The translations under genes and the position numbers were made by a program. Of a stretch of 35,458 nt of DNA, positions 7,823-15,660 are shown one piece after another. Within the stretch, counting starts at the first letter, position 1. Each line of letters begins with the position of its first letter. This DNA is from Candidatus Rifleibacteriota bacterium (GTDB lineage Bacteria > Muiribacteriota > Ozemobacteria > Ozemobacterales > Ozemobacteraceae), in NCBI GenBank assembly GCA_012517355.1, contig JAAYVD010000124.1:1-35458 (forward strand). Direction: 5' to 3'. The notes beneath the pieces are model-generated. The model saw nothing but the letters and a program-made list of their open reading frames with translations. It was not told the DNA's origin and ran no database searches.

Positions 7823-9178
7823 TCAAAGACGGTCCAGGATCTCCTGGCAGATGACGTTGATGTCGCGGGCGCCCATCACCAGGACCATGTCGCCCGACCG
7901 GGCCTGGGTGACGATGTCGGTGACGATGCGGCGCCGGTCGCCGTAGTAGTAGACGTTGGGGAAGCCGGGCCGCACTTCGTCGACCAGGTGCTGCGAGGAG
8001 ATGTCCTTCTCCACCGTGCCGCCCCCGTAGTAGATGTCGTCGAGGAACAGGAACTCGTCGGGGCGCAGCGACCGGAACACCCGCACCAGGTCGTCCCGCG
8101 TGAAGCGGGTGGGCCCGAACCCGTGCGGCTGGTAGACGATGAAGCGGCGGCTCGAGGTGCGCCGCGCCGTGGTGATGGCCGCCTCGATCTCGGCGGGGTT
8201 GTGCGCGAAGTCGTCGATGATGGTGACCCCCTGCGCCGTGCCCACCTTCTCGAACCGGCGCTTCATGCCGGGAAAGGCGCGCAGGGCGGCGGCCGTTTCC
8301 TCGAGCGGGATGCCCAGGAACAGGCCGATCGCCACCACGCCGAGGGCGTTGAGCACGTTGTGCTGTCCGGGCAGGCCCAGCGCGAACGGCACCCCGCGTA
8401 CCGTGAAGGTCGAGTGGTCGGGGGCGATCACCAGGTGGTCGGGATGCACGTCGCAAGTCGCGCCCAGCCCGTAGGTGGTCACCGGCCCGGTCAGCGCCGG
8501 CAGCAGTCCGGCGATGTGCGGGTCGTCGCCGTGGACGACCTTCATGCCTTTGGGGTCGGTCTGGTTGAGGTAGGTCGAGAACAGGGAAAGGAGCTCGTCG
8601 AGGGGCTTGTGGTCGCGCGAGATGTTCGTGAGCAGCGAGACGTAGGGGCGGTACTTGACGATCGAACCGTCCGACTCGTCGGCCTCGATCACGAAGTGCG
8701 GTCCCGTCCCGCGGAAGGCGTTGGTGTCGAGCCCCGAGATCACCCCGCCGATGGCGCAGGTCGGTTCCAGGCCGGCAAACTTCAGCAGCCAGGCGGCCAG
8801 GCCCGAGGTGGTCGTCTTGCCGGCCGTGCCGGCGATGGCGATGCCCAGTTGGGCGTTGAACAGCGAGGCCAGCAGGTCGGAACGCATGATCTCGCGCAGG
8901 CCCAGGCGGCGGGCGGCGACGATGTCGGGCACCTGGTCCTCGACGGCGGTCGACTTGACCACCACCACGTCGGCGGGGGCCAGGCGCCGCTCGCGCAGGA
9001 ACGCCTCGATGCCGGTGCCGTCCTGCGGATGGATCGGGATGCCCAGCGCCAGCAGCCGCCTGCAGTATTCCCCTTCGAGATTCCGGTCAGACCCGGCGAC
9101 GATGCCTCCCGCCGTGTGCAGGATCTTGGCGATGCCGCTCATGCCCATGCCGCCGATGCCGACGAAATATGCGTTCAT
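7823..9178 (-). CDS. MurC/Mpl-type Mur ligase with altered motifs
   Basis: A 451-aa cytosolic ligase of the Mur superfamily. The N-terminal UDP-sugar-binding domain begins FVGIGGMGMSGIAKIL, typical of MurC and Mpl. The ATPase P-loop is GTAGKTTT (117-124), where MurC and Mpl normally have GTHGKT; Ala119 replaces His. ADESDGS (166-172) and the LTNISRDHK segment are present. The C-terminal domain has DDFAHNP (322-328), closer to Mpl DDFAHHP than MurC DDYGHHP, then YQPHGFGPTRF. The reaction is expected to be ATP-dependent joining of an amino acid or peptide to UDP-MurNAc, but the motif changes and absence of neighbouring mur genes make strict MurC function uncertain. AGGAGG precedes the ATG. It is transcribed divergently from the cyclase genes. 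Confidence 0.88.
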   Translation of the reverse strand: MNAYFVGIGGMGMSGIAKILHTAGGIVAGSDRNLEGEYCRRLLALGIPIHPQDGTGIEAFLRERRLAPADVVVVKSTAVEDQVPDIVAARRLGLREIMRSDLLASLFNAQLGIAIAGTAGKTTTSGLAAWLLKFAGLEPTCAIGGVISGLDTNAFRGTGPHFVIEADESDGSIVKYRPYVSLLTNISRDHKPLDELLSLFSTYLNQTDPKGMKVVHGDDPHIAGLLPALTGPVTTYGLGATCDVHPDHLVIAPDHSTFTVRGVPFALGLPGQHNVLNALGVVAIGLFLGIPLEETAAALRAFPGMKRRFEKVGTAQGVTIIDDFAHNPAEIEAAITTARRTSSRRFIVYQPHGFGPTRFTRDDLVRVFRSLRPDEFLFLDDIYYGGGTVEKDISSQHLVDEVRPGFPNVYYYGDRRRIVTDIVTQARSGDMVLVMGARDINVICQEILDRL

Positions 9179-9283
9179 ACTGCCTCCTTCTTCCCCGTCC
9201 CACGCACCGACGGGGATGCCCTTTTCCCTTGTATCGGGCCGCGGGGCCCGGCACCTTAGCGCGAATGTGGCCCGCCCCGGATG

Positions 9284-9292
9284 TGATAGACT
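9284..9292 (+). promoter_or_regulatory. Candidate extended -10 promoter of the cyclase cluster
   Basis: TGATAGACT is an extended -10 (TGn plus TAGACT at 9287-9292) with no matching -35. It lies in the 244-bp divergent gap between the Mur ligase start and the first cyclase start, and resembles the elements before the third cyclase and cas3. Confidence 0.35.
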
Positions 9293-9422
9293 GGAAACCG
9301 TGGACAGACCGACGTTGCCGCCTGGCCCGCCCCCTCCGGTTCCCGTCACGGAAACCGGCAAAGGAGTGGCGACCGACCCGCGGTCGGCCCTCCCCCCTTG
9401 CCGCCCCGCCGGGCGAAACGGG

Positions 9423-12400
9423 ATGCCCGTTTCGCGCGGGGAAGGAGGACCGGCCGGCCCGACCTCGAAAGGGCCTCCTCCAGCCCAGGCCGGGGAGCCC
9501 GAGACGGCCGGGTCGCGCCCGGCCGGGGGGCCCGCTTCCCCCGTGGCCGGGGGGGCGCCCCCCGCCTCGCTGGTGGCCGGTCTCGCCCTGTTGGTCTTCC
9601 TGCCCGTCCTGCTGGGCATCGGATTCGCCCGCGAGCGGCGCGAGTCCCGCGAGCGCCAGGACCACGAGGAGGCCGAGATCGCCCTGCAACGGGCCGCCCG
9701 CAAGATGGCCACCGCCGTCCAGCCGATGGCCGCGCTCGGCATGGCCCTGCGGCGGCTCGAACTGGAATGGGATTTCACCTACACCCCCCGGGGCGTCGCT
9801 TCCCTGGCCCGTCTCCTGCGCCGCCACCTGCCATGCGACCCCCGCCTCTACGTGTTCGACCCCGTCGGGCGCCTGCTGCTGCCGAGGCGTCCCTTCGCCC
9901 AGCGGGCCGAGCGCGAGAACCTCTGGCGGACCCTGATCGATCGCCGGCTGTCCGTCGACGATCACCCCGGGCCCGTGGCCGATGCCGCCGGCGACCCCTC
10001 CCGGCCGCCACGACGGGATCGGTCCCCCCGTGCCGACCGCCTTCCCCGTGCCGACCGCCCTCCCCGGACCGACCGCTCCCGCCGGGAAGCGGGACGCCGC
10101 CCGACGCTGGGCGACCACGCCCGCGCCGCCCGGGCGATGGCCCGCCTGTATGGCCCCTTCCTCGGCTTCAACGAACTCGACAAGAACCAGAATTTCGACA
10201 CGTTCTACGAGGACCGCCGCCAGGAACGGATCTTCCTCGCCGTGAACTTCAGCCGGGATCCGGGCCGTCCCGGATTGCCCGGCCACTTCCTCGAGGTGTG
10301 GGAAAGCCGCATCCCTCCTGCGTTCTTCGACCGCGAGATCCTCGCCCTCCGGCCCGACGAGGCGGACGGGGCGATCCTCTTCCGCGACGGGCAGGAGGCG
10401 GGCCGGTCGGGACTTCCCGCGCCCGCCTCGTGGCCCTCGCTGGCCCCCGGCCGGCTCCAGGCGACCGTCGACCACTTCTGGTTCCGCTACGATCCCGGTC
10501 CCGGCCGGATCCTGCTCCTGCATCGCGCCCGTTCCCACCTGGGAGGCCTCCGGCCACGCGACTGGCTGACGCTCGAGGCCCTGCTCTGTCTGTGCGGCGG
10601 CACGGCCGGCTGGTGGGTGGCCCGCCGCGTCGCCGATCCCGAGGGCTACCGCCTTCCCCTGCGCACCCAGATCCTCGGCGGTCTCCTGCTGGCCGCCTCC
10701 TTCCCCCTCGCCGGCCTGCTCTCGCTCGGCCTGAGCCGGGCCGCCGACATCGACACGCTGGTCCGCCAGGCCTTCCGGGCCCGCATGGCCGACCTGACCC
10801 GTGCCGTCGACCTCCACTTCCGCAACACCGTCGAGTCCTACCAGCGGGTGGCCCGACGGCAGGCCGCCGAGATCGAGGCCCGCCTCGCCGCCGGCCAACC
10901 GCTCCTTCCGGCGATGGACCGGTTCCAACCCTACCTGACCTCGGTGGTCCTCACCCTCGAGGACGTCCTGACCGTTCCCGATCGCCTGAAATACGGGCGG
11001 CGCGAGGTGGGCGACATCCTGCGCAAGGTCTTCTTGCTGATGTCGACCGACCTGCTCGAGGGCTTTCGCCCGGCCGGGCGACCGGGGAAGGGAAAGGTGC
11101 GGCTCGGCCTGCGGGACATGTTCGGGGAAGGGCATCCCCTGTTCGACCTGCCCAAGCGGATCGGCCGTCTCAACCGGGTGGCCTTCGGCACCATCAACCA
11201 TTTCGGCTACCACGAGTTCCTGCGCACGCCGCAGGGGCGCGTGCGCGGCCTGGCCTTCGCCTTCCTCGACTCCGGCACCCTGGCCCGCCGCTACCGCGAA
11301 TGGCTGGCCCGGCCCCGGTTCCTGGCCACCGACAGCCTGTTCTTCTTCTCGGGCATCTCCAGCAACGTCGCTCCCGGCTTTCTCAAGGAGTCCCGCGACC
11401 TGCGCGAGTTGCTGGGCCGGGTCCGGGATACCGGCGCCCCCGAGGAGCGGACGATCGAGGCGGCCGGGCAGCAATGGCTGGTCTGGGCCCGCTTCCCCCA
11501 GTTCTTCTACGAGTTCATGCTGGGGGCCGCGGTGCCGGTGACCGCCCTCTCCGGGCACCGCCAGGGCATCCTGGCCGGCCTCGCCCTGGGAGCCGGCGCG
11601 GGGCTGTGCGTGCTGCTGGCGGGGGGCGGGCTGCTGTTCCGCCGCATCCTGGCCCCGATCCGGACCCTGACCGAGGCCGGCCGCCGGATCGCCGGGGAGG
11701 GCCGGGCCACCGACCCGGCGGCCACCGACGGCTTCGATGCCCTGCCCGACCCGCTGACGGTCGAGACGGACGACGAGCTGGGCCGCCTGGCCGACTCGTT
11801 CAACGGCATGGTGACCGGCTTGCGCGAACGCGAGCGGATGCGGCGCTTTCTGTCCTCCTCGGCCTGGGAAGGGGCCGCCCGCCCCGACGAGGAGGCCGGC
11901 CGCCGCGAGGAGGCGGTGGTGCTGTTCTCCGACCTCCGGTCGTTCACCACCCTGTCCGAAACCCACCCGCCACAGGACGTGGTGGACATGCTCAACGACT
12001 ACTTCACCCTGATGGACCGGGCCATCAGGGCCGAAGGCGGCGACATCGACACGTTCATCGGCGACGCCATCGTCGCGGTCTTCCGTGACCAGGCCGACCG
12101 CTCCCCGGCGGTGGAACGGGCCGTGCAGGCCGCCATTGCCATGCGGCGGGCCCTGGCCCGCCTCAACCGCCGCCGTCGCGAACTCGGGCAGTTCGAGATC
12201 GAGAACGGCATCGGTCTGGAGTGGGGCCCCCTGGTCCTCGGCCGGGTCGGGGCGGCGGCGGGGCGCAGCGCGTTCACCGGCCTGGGGGCGGTCGTGGGGC
12301 GGGCGATGGAGCTGGAAGCCCTGAGCAAGCTCGGGCGCGCCAGCCGGGTCATCGTGTCGGAGGCGGTCGTCGGCCGCCTGGATGGAGGGTCCCCCGGCGG

Positions 12401-12542
12401 GGCGGGGAACGGGGGTTTCGTGTCTCCGTCGATGTCGGCAGGCGGGCCCTTCCAACCTGCTGCCGCCCGGATCGGTCGTCTGCCGCTCGCCGGGTCCCCC
12501 CGACCGGCCTGGGAGCTGGAGACAAAGGACGGTTCCGCATGA
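9423..12542 (+). CDS. Membrane sensor with HAMP and degenerate class III cyclase domain (cyclase 1)
   Basis: About 1039 aa if started at ATG 9423; GTG codons at 9303, 9366 and 9570 are alternatives and no ribosome-binding site decides. Layout: Pro-rich N-terminus, membrane segment ~50-70, first sensor region containing an Arg/Pro/Asp repeat, two membrane segments (~382-400 and ~415-435), second sensor region, membrane segment ~714-735, HAMP (conserved DELGRLADSFNGM), then a class III cyclase domain. Both metal Asp are present (Asp837 in LFSDLRSF, Asp881 in FIGDAI). The base-binding Lys is Thr877, the catalytic Asn is Gly959 and the transition-state Arg is Glu963, so a homodimer should be inactive. 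It resembles the metal-binding half of a cyclase pair. The stop overlaps the next start (ATGA). Confidence 0.85.
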   Translation: MPVSRGEGGPAGPTSKGPPPAQAGEPETAGSRPAGGPASPVAGGAPPASLVAGLALLVFLPVLLGIGFARERRESRERQDHEEAEIALQRAARKMATAVQPMAALGMALRRLELEWDFTYTPRGVASLARLLRRHLPCDPRLYVFDPVGRLLLPRRPFAQRAERENLWRTLIDRRLSVDDHPGPVADAAGDPSRPPRRDRSPRADRLPRADRPPRTDRSRREAGRRPTLGDHARAARAMARLYGPFLGFNELDKNQNFDTFYEDRRQERIFLAVNFSRDPGRPGLPGHFLEVWESRIPPAFFDREILALRPDEADGAILFRDGQEAGRSGLPAPASWPSLAPGRLQATVDHFWFRYDPGPGRILLLHRARSHLGGLRPRDWLTLEALLCLCGGTAGWWVARRVADPEGYRLPLRTQILGGLLLAASFPLAGLLSLGLSRAADIDTLVRQAFRARMADLTRAVDLHFRNTVESYQRVARRQAAEIEARLAAGQPLLPAMDRFQPYLTSVVLTLEDVLTVPDRLKYGRREVGDILRKVFLLMSTDLLEGFRPAGRPGKGKVRLGLRDMFGEGHPLFDLPKRIGRLNRVAFGTINHFGYHEFLRTPQGRVRGLAFAFLDSGTLARRYREWLARPRFLATDSLFFFSGISSNVAPGFLKESRDLRELLGRVRDTGAPEERTIEAAGQQWLVWARFPQFFYEFMLGAAVPVTALSGHRQGILAGLALGAGAGLCVLLAGGGLLFRRILAPIRTLTEAGRRIAGEGRATDPAATDGFDALPDPLTVETDDELGRLADSFNGMVTGLRERERMRRFLSSSAWEGAARPDEEAGRREEAVVLFSDLRSFTTLSETHPPQDVVDMLNDYFTLMDRAIRAEGGDIDTFIGDAIVAVFRDQADRSPAVERAVQAAIAMRRALARLNRRRRELGQFEIENGIGLEWGPLVLGRVGAAAGRSAFTGLGAVVGRAMELEALSKLGRASRVIVSEAVVGRLDGGSPGGAGNGGFVSPSMSAGGPFQPAAARIGRLPLAGSPRPAWELETKDGSA
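10025..10078 (+). repeat. Three 18-bp repeats inside cyclase 1
   Basis: Three consecutive 18-mers (10025-10042, 10043-10060, 10061-10078), the middle one TCCCCGTGCCGACCGCCC, encode the hexapeptides PRADRL, PRADRP and PRTDRS. They lie in the first sensor region and keep the frame. Probably a slippage-prone disordered linker. Confidence 0.75.
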
Positions 12543-15500
12543 CCGGCGGCCTCCGACGGGCGGGCACCCTCCCGCTTTCCCTCGCGCTGGGCCTTGCCGC
12601 CGCGCTCGCCATGGCCGGCCTGTTGTGGTGGTTCGCCGGGTACCAGGAGGAACTGGCCGCCCGGGAGCGGGGGGAGGCCGGCATCCGGTTGGGGCAGGCG
12701 GCGCGGCAGCTGATCGCCGCCGCCGCCCCCGAGGCGATCCTGGAGCGCACGCTGTCCCGCCAGTTCTACCACCTGAAGCCCGACCAGACCATCTACGCCA
12801 CCGCCTTCGACTGGATCGCCTGGTGCCGCTCCCTCCACGACGCCCTGTCCCGGTTCGTCCGGCCCGAGGCCGCCGACACCTTCCTGTTCTTCTGCTTCGA
12901 CCCCCGGGGGGAAGTGGCTTCCGTCGGGCAGCCCCTCCCCGCCGACCTGGCGGACGCCCGGACCTACTGGCGGGGCATGCGCTCCCACCTGCGCGAAGTC
13001 TGGCATCACCCGCAGGACCCCGGGTGGGAGACCCACCGCCGCGACGGGGAGCGGATCCTGCACCGGTGGCTGTTCCCCCTGGCCACCATCCAGGCGGTCT
13101 TCGAACTCGACCGGTTCCAGAAGGTGCTCAAGGATGGCGTGGGGAACCTGCTGTATGTCCTCTCCCTGTACGGCGAGGTTCCCGGCGTCAGTCCGCCCCA
13201 GGTCTTCGGCCTGTTCCTGCGCCTGCCGGCGGCCGCCCTCGACTGGGACGCGCTGGCGCGCACCGCCGTCGAGGACCGGCTCGACCGGCAGGGCGGGCCG
13301 GTCGCCATGGTCGTCGCCCCGCTGGCCGGGGAAGTCACGCTTCCCCCCGACCCGGGTCGTGCGGGGCCCGGGATGCCGGTTCCCGGCGCGGTCTGGGAAC
13401 CGGAACGGCCGACCCCCCCGCTCCCCCCTTTCGGGGACGGCCACCCCCCGTCCGGGCTGCCGCTTGTCCCCCCGGTCCGGGAACCGGGCCCGCCGGCCCG
13501 CCGGCCTCCCCCTGCCGGGGAGGTTCGCTGGCTGACCGGTCTGCCTCCCTGGCCGGCCGGTCGTCCGCCCGCGGTCACCGGCGAGGTGGAGCGCCAGGGC
13601 GACTGGTTCGTCGCGGCCTTTCCCCTGTTCCCGGGGCAACCCCACCGCCTGGTCCTGGGCAGTCCGGTCCCCCTTCTGGCCCGCACCCCTCCCTGGTGGC
13701 CGTCCTGGCGCTGGGGTCTGCTGGCCGGGGCCTGCCTGGCCGGCACCGGCCTGGGGGCGGCCCTGGCCCGCCCCGCTCTCCAGACCCTGCGGGTCCGCCT
13801 CCTGGTGCTGTTCCTGCTGGCCGCGGGGTGTCCGGCCGCCTTCTTCCTCCGCCTCGGGCTGGAGCGCTTCTCCACCTGGGAAACGGTCCAGCGGGTGGCC
13901 TGGGAGTCACGGTTGCAGCACCTGTTGGGCCTGCTCGACCAGCATTTCCGCTTCCGGGTGGAAGGCTTCCAGCTTCCGCTGAGCCGCCTGGCCCGTCGCC
14001 TGGAAGCCCTGCCCCCCGATCGTCCCCTCCGCCCGGATCACCTGGAGCGGCTGCACCGGCAGGCTCCCTCCGGGTTCGAACTGCAGTTCAACGACGTCGT
14101 CCGCGACGAGACCCATCTCTTCACCAGCCAGAAGGCCGCCCAGGACTCCCATCTCCGGTCCGGGTTCCTGCCCGGTCTCATCCGCGGGGTCTGGGACGAC
14201 ATCCTGCCGTTCCAGCCACGGGGGGAGCCTGCCGGCCAACCGCGCCGCGACAGGACCCGCCTCAAGGTCCAGGACTTCGTCGGGGAGGGGATCCCGTATC
14301 AGGCGATGTTCCTGTCACCCGGGAAGCTGGTCCAGACCATCCTGGCCGACCGCACCTTCCTCTCCTATTACGCCCCGGTCCGGACCCCCACCGGCCGCAT
14401 CCGCGGTTTCCTGTTCGGGGTCTCGGGCCTGGTCGGGACGACGCGCACGTTCCTGGCCTGGTTCGATCGGCGGCCCGACCGCCCCTACCCGGAATGCCTC
14501 CTCCACCAGGTCGCCCATTTCGGGTCCGTCCCGTTCCTCGGGTCGGCCTTCCCGCAGGCGGTCGGGCTCCTGCGGTTCGTCGAGGAGGGGCGCGGCGGCG
14601 CCTGCACGATCGGTCCCGCCCCTGACGGCGACCGCCTGATCGCCGCCAGGGCAACACGTTTTTTCAACGAGTACCAGGTGGTTGCCTCGGTCCGGACCGA
14701 CCTCCTGCGCCGGGATGCCGACCGCCTGTTCCTCCAGCTCTGCCTGGGGGCGGCCGGGGCGGCGGGATTGGCGCTCGTGCTCGCCCTCGTCCTCTGGCGG
14801 CGGCTGGTCATCCCCATCCGGTGCCTGCAGGAGCGGGCGGTCCAGGTGGCGGCCGGCCGGCTCGATGCCCGGCTGCCCGTCAACTCTCCTGACGAATTGG
14901 GGCACCTGGCCTTCTCCTTCAACGAGATGACCGACGGCCTCCTGCAGCGGGAGCGGATCCGCCGGTTCATCTCCGACGAGGTCTGGCATGCCACCGCCGC
15001 CGGCGGGGGGGAGGCGGTCACCCGGACCCGCCTGGCGGTGCTGTTCTCCGACATCCGCGGCTTCACCACGCTGTCCGAGACCCATCCCGCGCCCGCGATC
15101 GTCGACCTGCTGAACGACTATTTCACCGAGGTCGACCGCATCATCCGCTTCCACGGGGGGACGATCGACAAGTTCATCGGCGACGCCGTCCAGGCCTTCT
15201 TCAAGGAGGTCCCGGGCCTGCCCGATCCGGGGGTCAGGGCGGCCCGGGCGGGGCTGCGGCTGCGGGAATGGGTCGCCGCCCTCGACCGGCTCCGCGTGCG
15301 CCGGAATCTGTTCCCCATCGAGACCGGGGTCGGCGTCTGCGTCGGCACCGGCATCATCGGCCGGGTCGGGGCGGCCGCCGGGCGCAGCGATGTGACCGTG
15401 ATCGGGCCCATCGTCCAGGAGGCGGCACGCCTGGAAGCCCTGAGCAAGTTCGGAAGCCTGTCGCGCGTGCTCGTGGGCGGCGACATCGCGGCCATCCGGG

Positions 15501-15562
15501 CGGAACTGGCCCTCGAACCCCGCGACCACGAAGGCTCGACGGGCTGGGAGGTGCGCGCGTGA
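12539..15562 (+). CDS. Membrane sensor with HAMP and class III cyclase domain (cyclase 2)
   Basis: 1007 aa, overlapping cyclase 1 by ATGA, hence translationally coupled. Same architecture: membrane segment ~12-33, a first sensor region with a long Pro-rich insertion (~265-350), membrane segments ~388-410 and ~415-438, second sensor region, membrane segment ~728-750, HAMP (PDELGHLAFSFNEM), cyclase. The catalytic domain keeps both metal Asp (Asp838 in LFSDIRGF, Asp882 in FIGDAV), Lys878 and Arg964. The usual GDTVN reads GPIVQ, so the adenine-contacting Asp is Pro957 and the catalytic Asn is Gln960. Activity is uncertain: reduced, altered or dependent on a partner. Confidence 0.9.
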   Translation: MTGGLRRAGTLPLSLALGLAAALAMAGLLWWFAGYQEELAARERGEAGIRLGQAARQLIAAAAPEAILERTLSRQFYHLKPDQTIYATAFDWIAWCRSLHDALSRFVRPEAADTFLFFCFDPRGEVASVGQPLPADLADARTYWRGMRSHLREVWHHPQDPGWETHRRDGERILHRWLFPLATIQAVFELDRFQKVLKDGVGNLLYVLSLYGEVPGVSPPQVFGLFLRLPAAALDWDALARTAVEDRLDRQGGPVAMVVAPLAGEVTLPPDPGRAGPGMPVPGAVWEPERPTPPLPPFGDGHPPSGLPLVPPVREPGPPARRPPPAGEVRWLTGLPPWPAGRPPAVTGEVERQGDWFVAAFPLFPGQPHRLVLGSPVPLLARTPPWWPSWRWGLLAGACLAGTGLGAALARPALQTLRVRLLVLFLLAAGCPAAFFLRLGLERFSTWETVQRVAWESRLQHLLGLLDQHFRFRVEGFQLPLSRLARRLEALPPDRPLRPDHLERLHRQAPSGFELQFNDVVRDETHLFTSQKAAQDSHLRSGFLPGLIRGVWDDILPFQPRGEPAGQPRRDRTRLKVQDFVGEGIPYQAMFLSPGKLVQTILADRTFLSYYAPVRTPTGRIRGFLFGVSGLVGTTRTFLAWFDRRPDRPYPECLLHQVAHFGSVPFLGSAFPQAVGLLRFVEEGRGGACTIGPAPDGDRLIAARATRFFNEYQVVASVRTDLLRRDADRLFLQLCLGAAGAAGLALVLALVLWRRLVIPIRCLQERAVQVAAGRLDARLPVNSPDELGHLAFSFNEMTDGLLQRERIRRFISDEVWHATAAGGGEAVTRTRLAVLFSDIRGFTTLSETHPAPAIVDLLNDYFTEVDRIIRFHGGTIDKFIGDAVQAFFKEVPGLPDPGVRAARAGLRLREWVAALDRLRVRRNLFPIETGVGVCVGTGIIGRVGAAAGRSDVTVIGPIVQEAARLEALSKFGSLSRVLVGGDIAAIRAELALEPRDHEGSTGWEVRA

Positions 15563-15610
15563 CGCGGGGCGGGGGGCGGCCATCCGCGCCCGGGGCCGGT
15601 CGTCGGGGCA

Positions 15611-15619
15611 TGGTAGAAT
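15611..15619 (+). promoter_or_regulatory. Candidate extended -10 promoter of cyclase 3
   Basis: TGGTAGAAT is a strong extended -10 (TAGAAT at 15614-15619) in the 98-bp gap before cyclase 3, which would let it be transcribed apart from cyclases 1 and 2. No convincing -35 lies at the expected distance. Confidence 0.4.
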
Positions 15620-15660
15620 CTCCCCGGTCGAACGGCTCCCGCAACGCCTGAAAGGATCTC

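Noticed and set aside
9087-12455. Open frame of over 1100 codons on the minus strand across cyclase 1
   Set aside because: Antisense to cyclase 1 and lacking any recognisable domain; the Mur ligase start at 9178 has a proper ribosome-binding site and does not need it.
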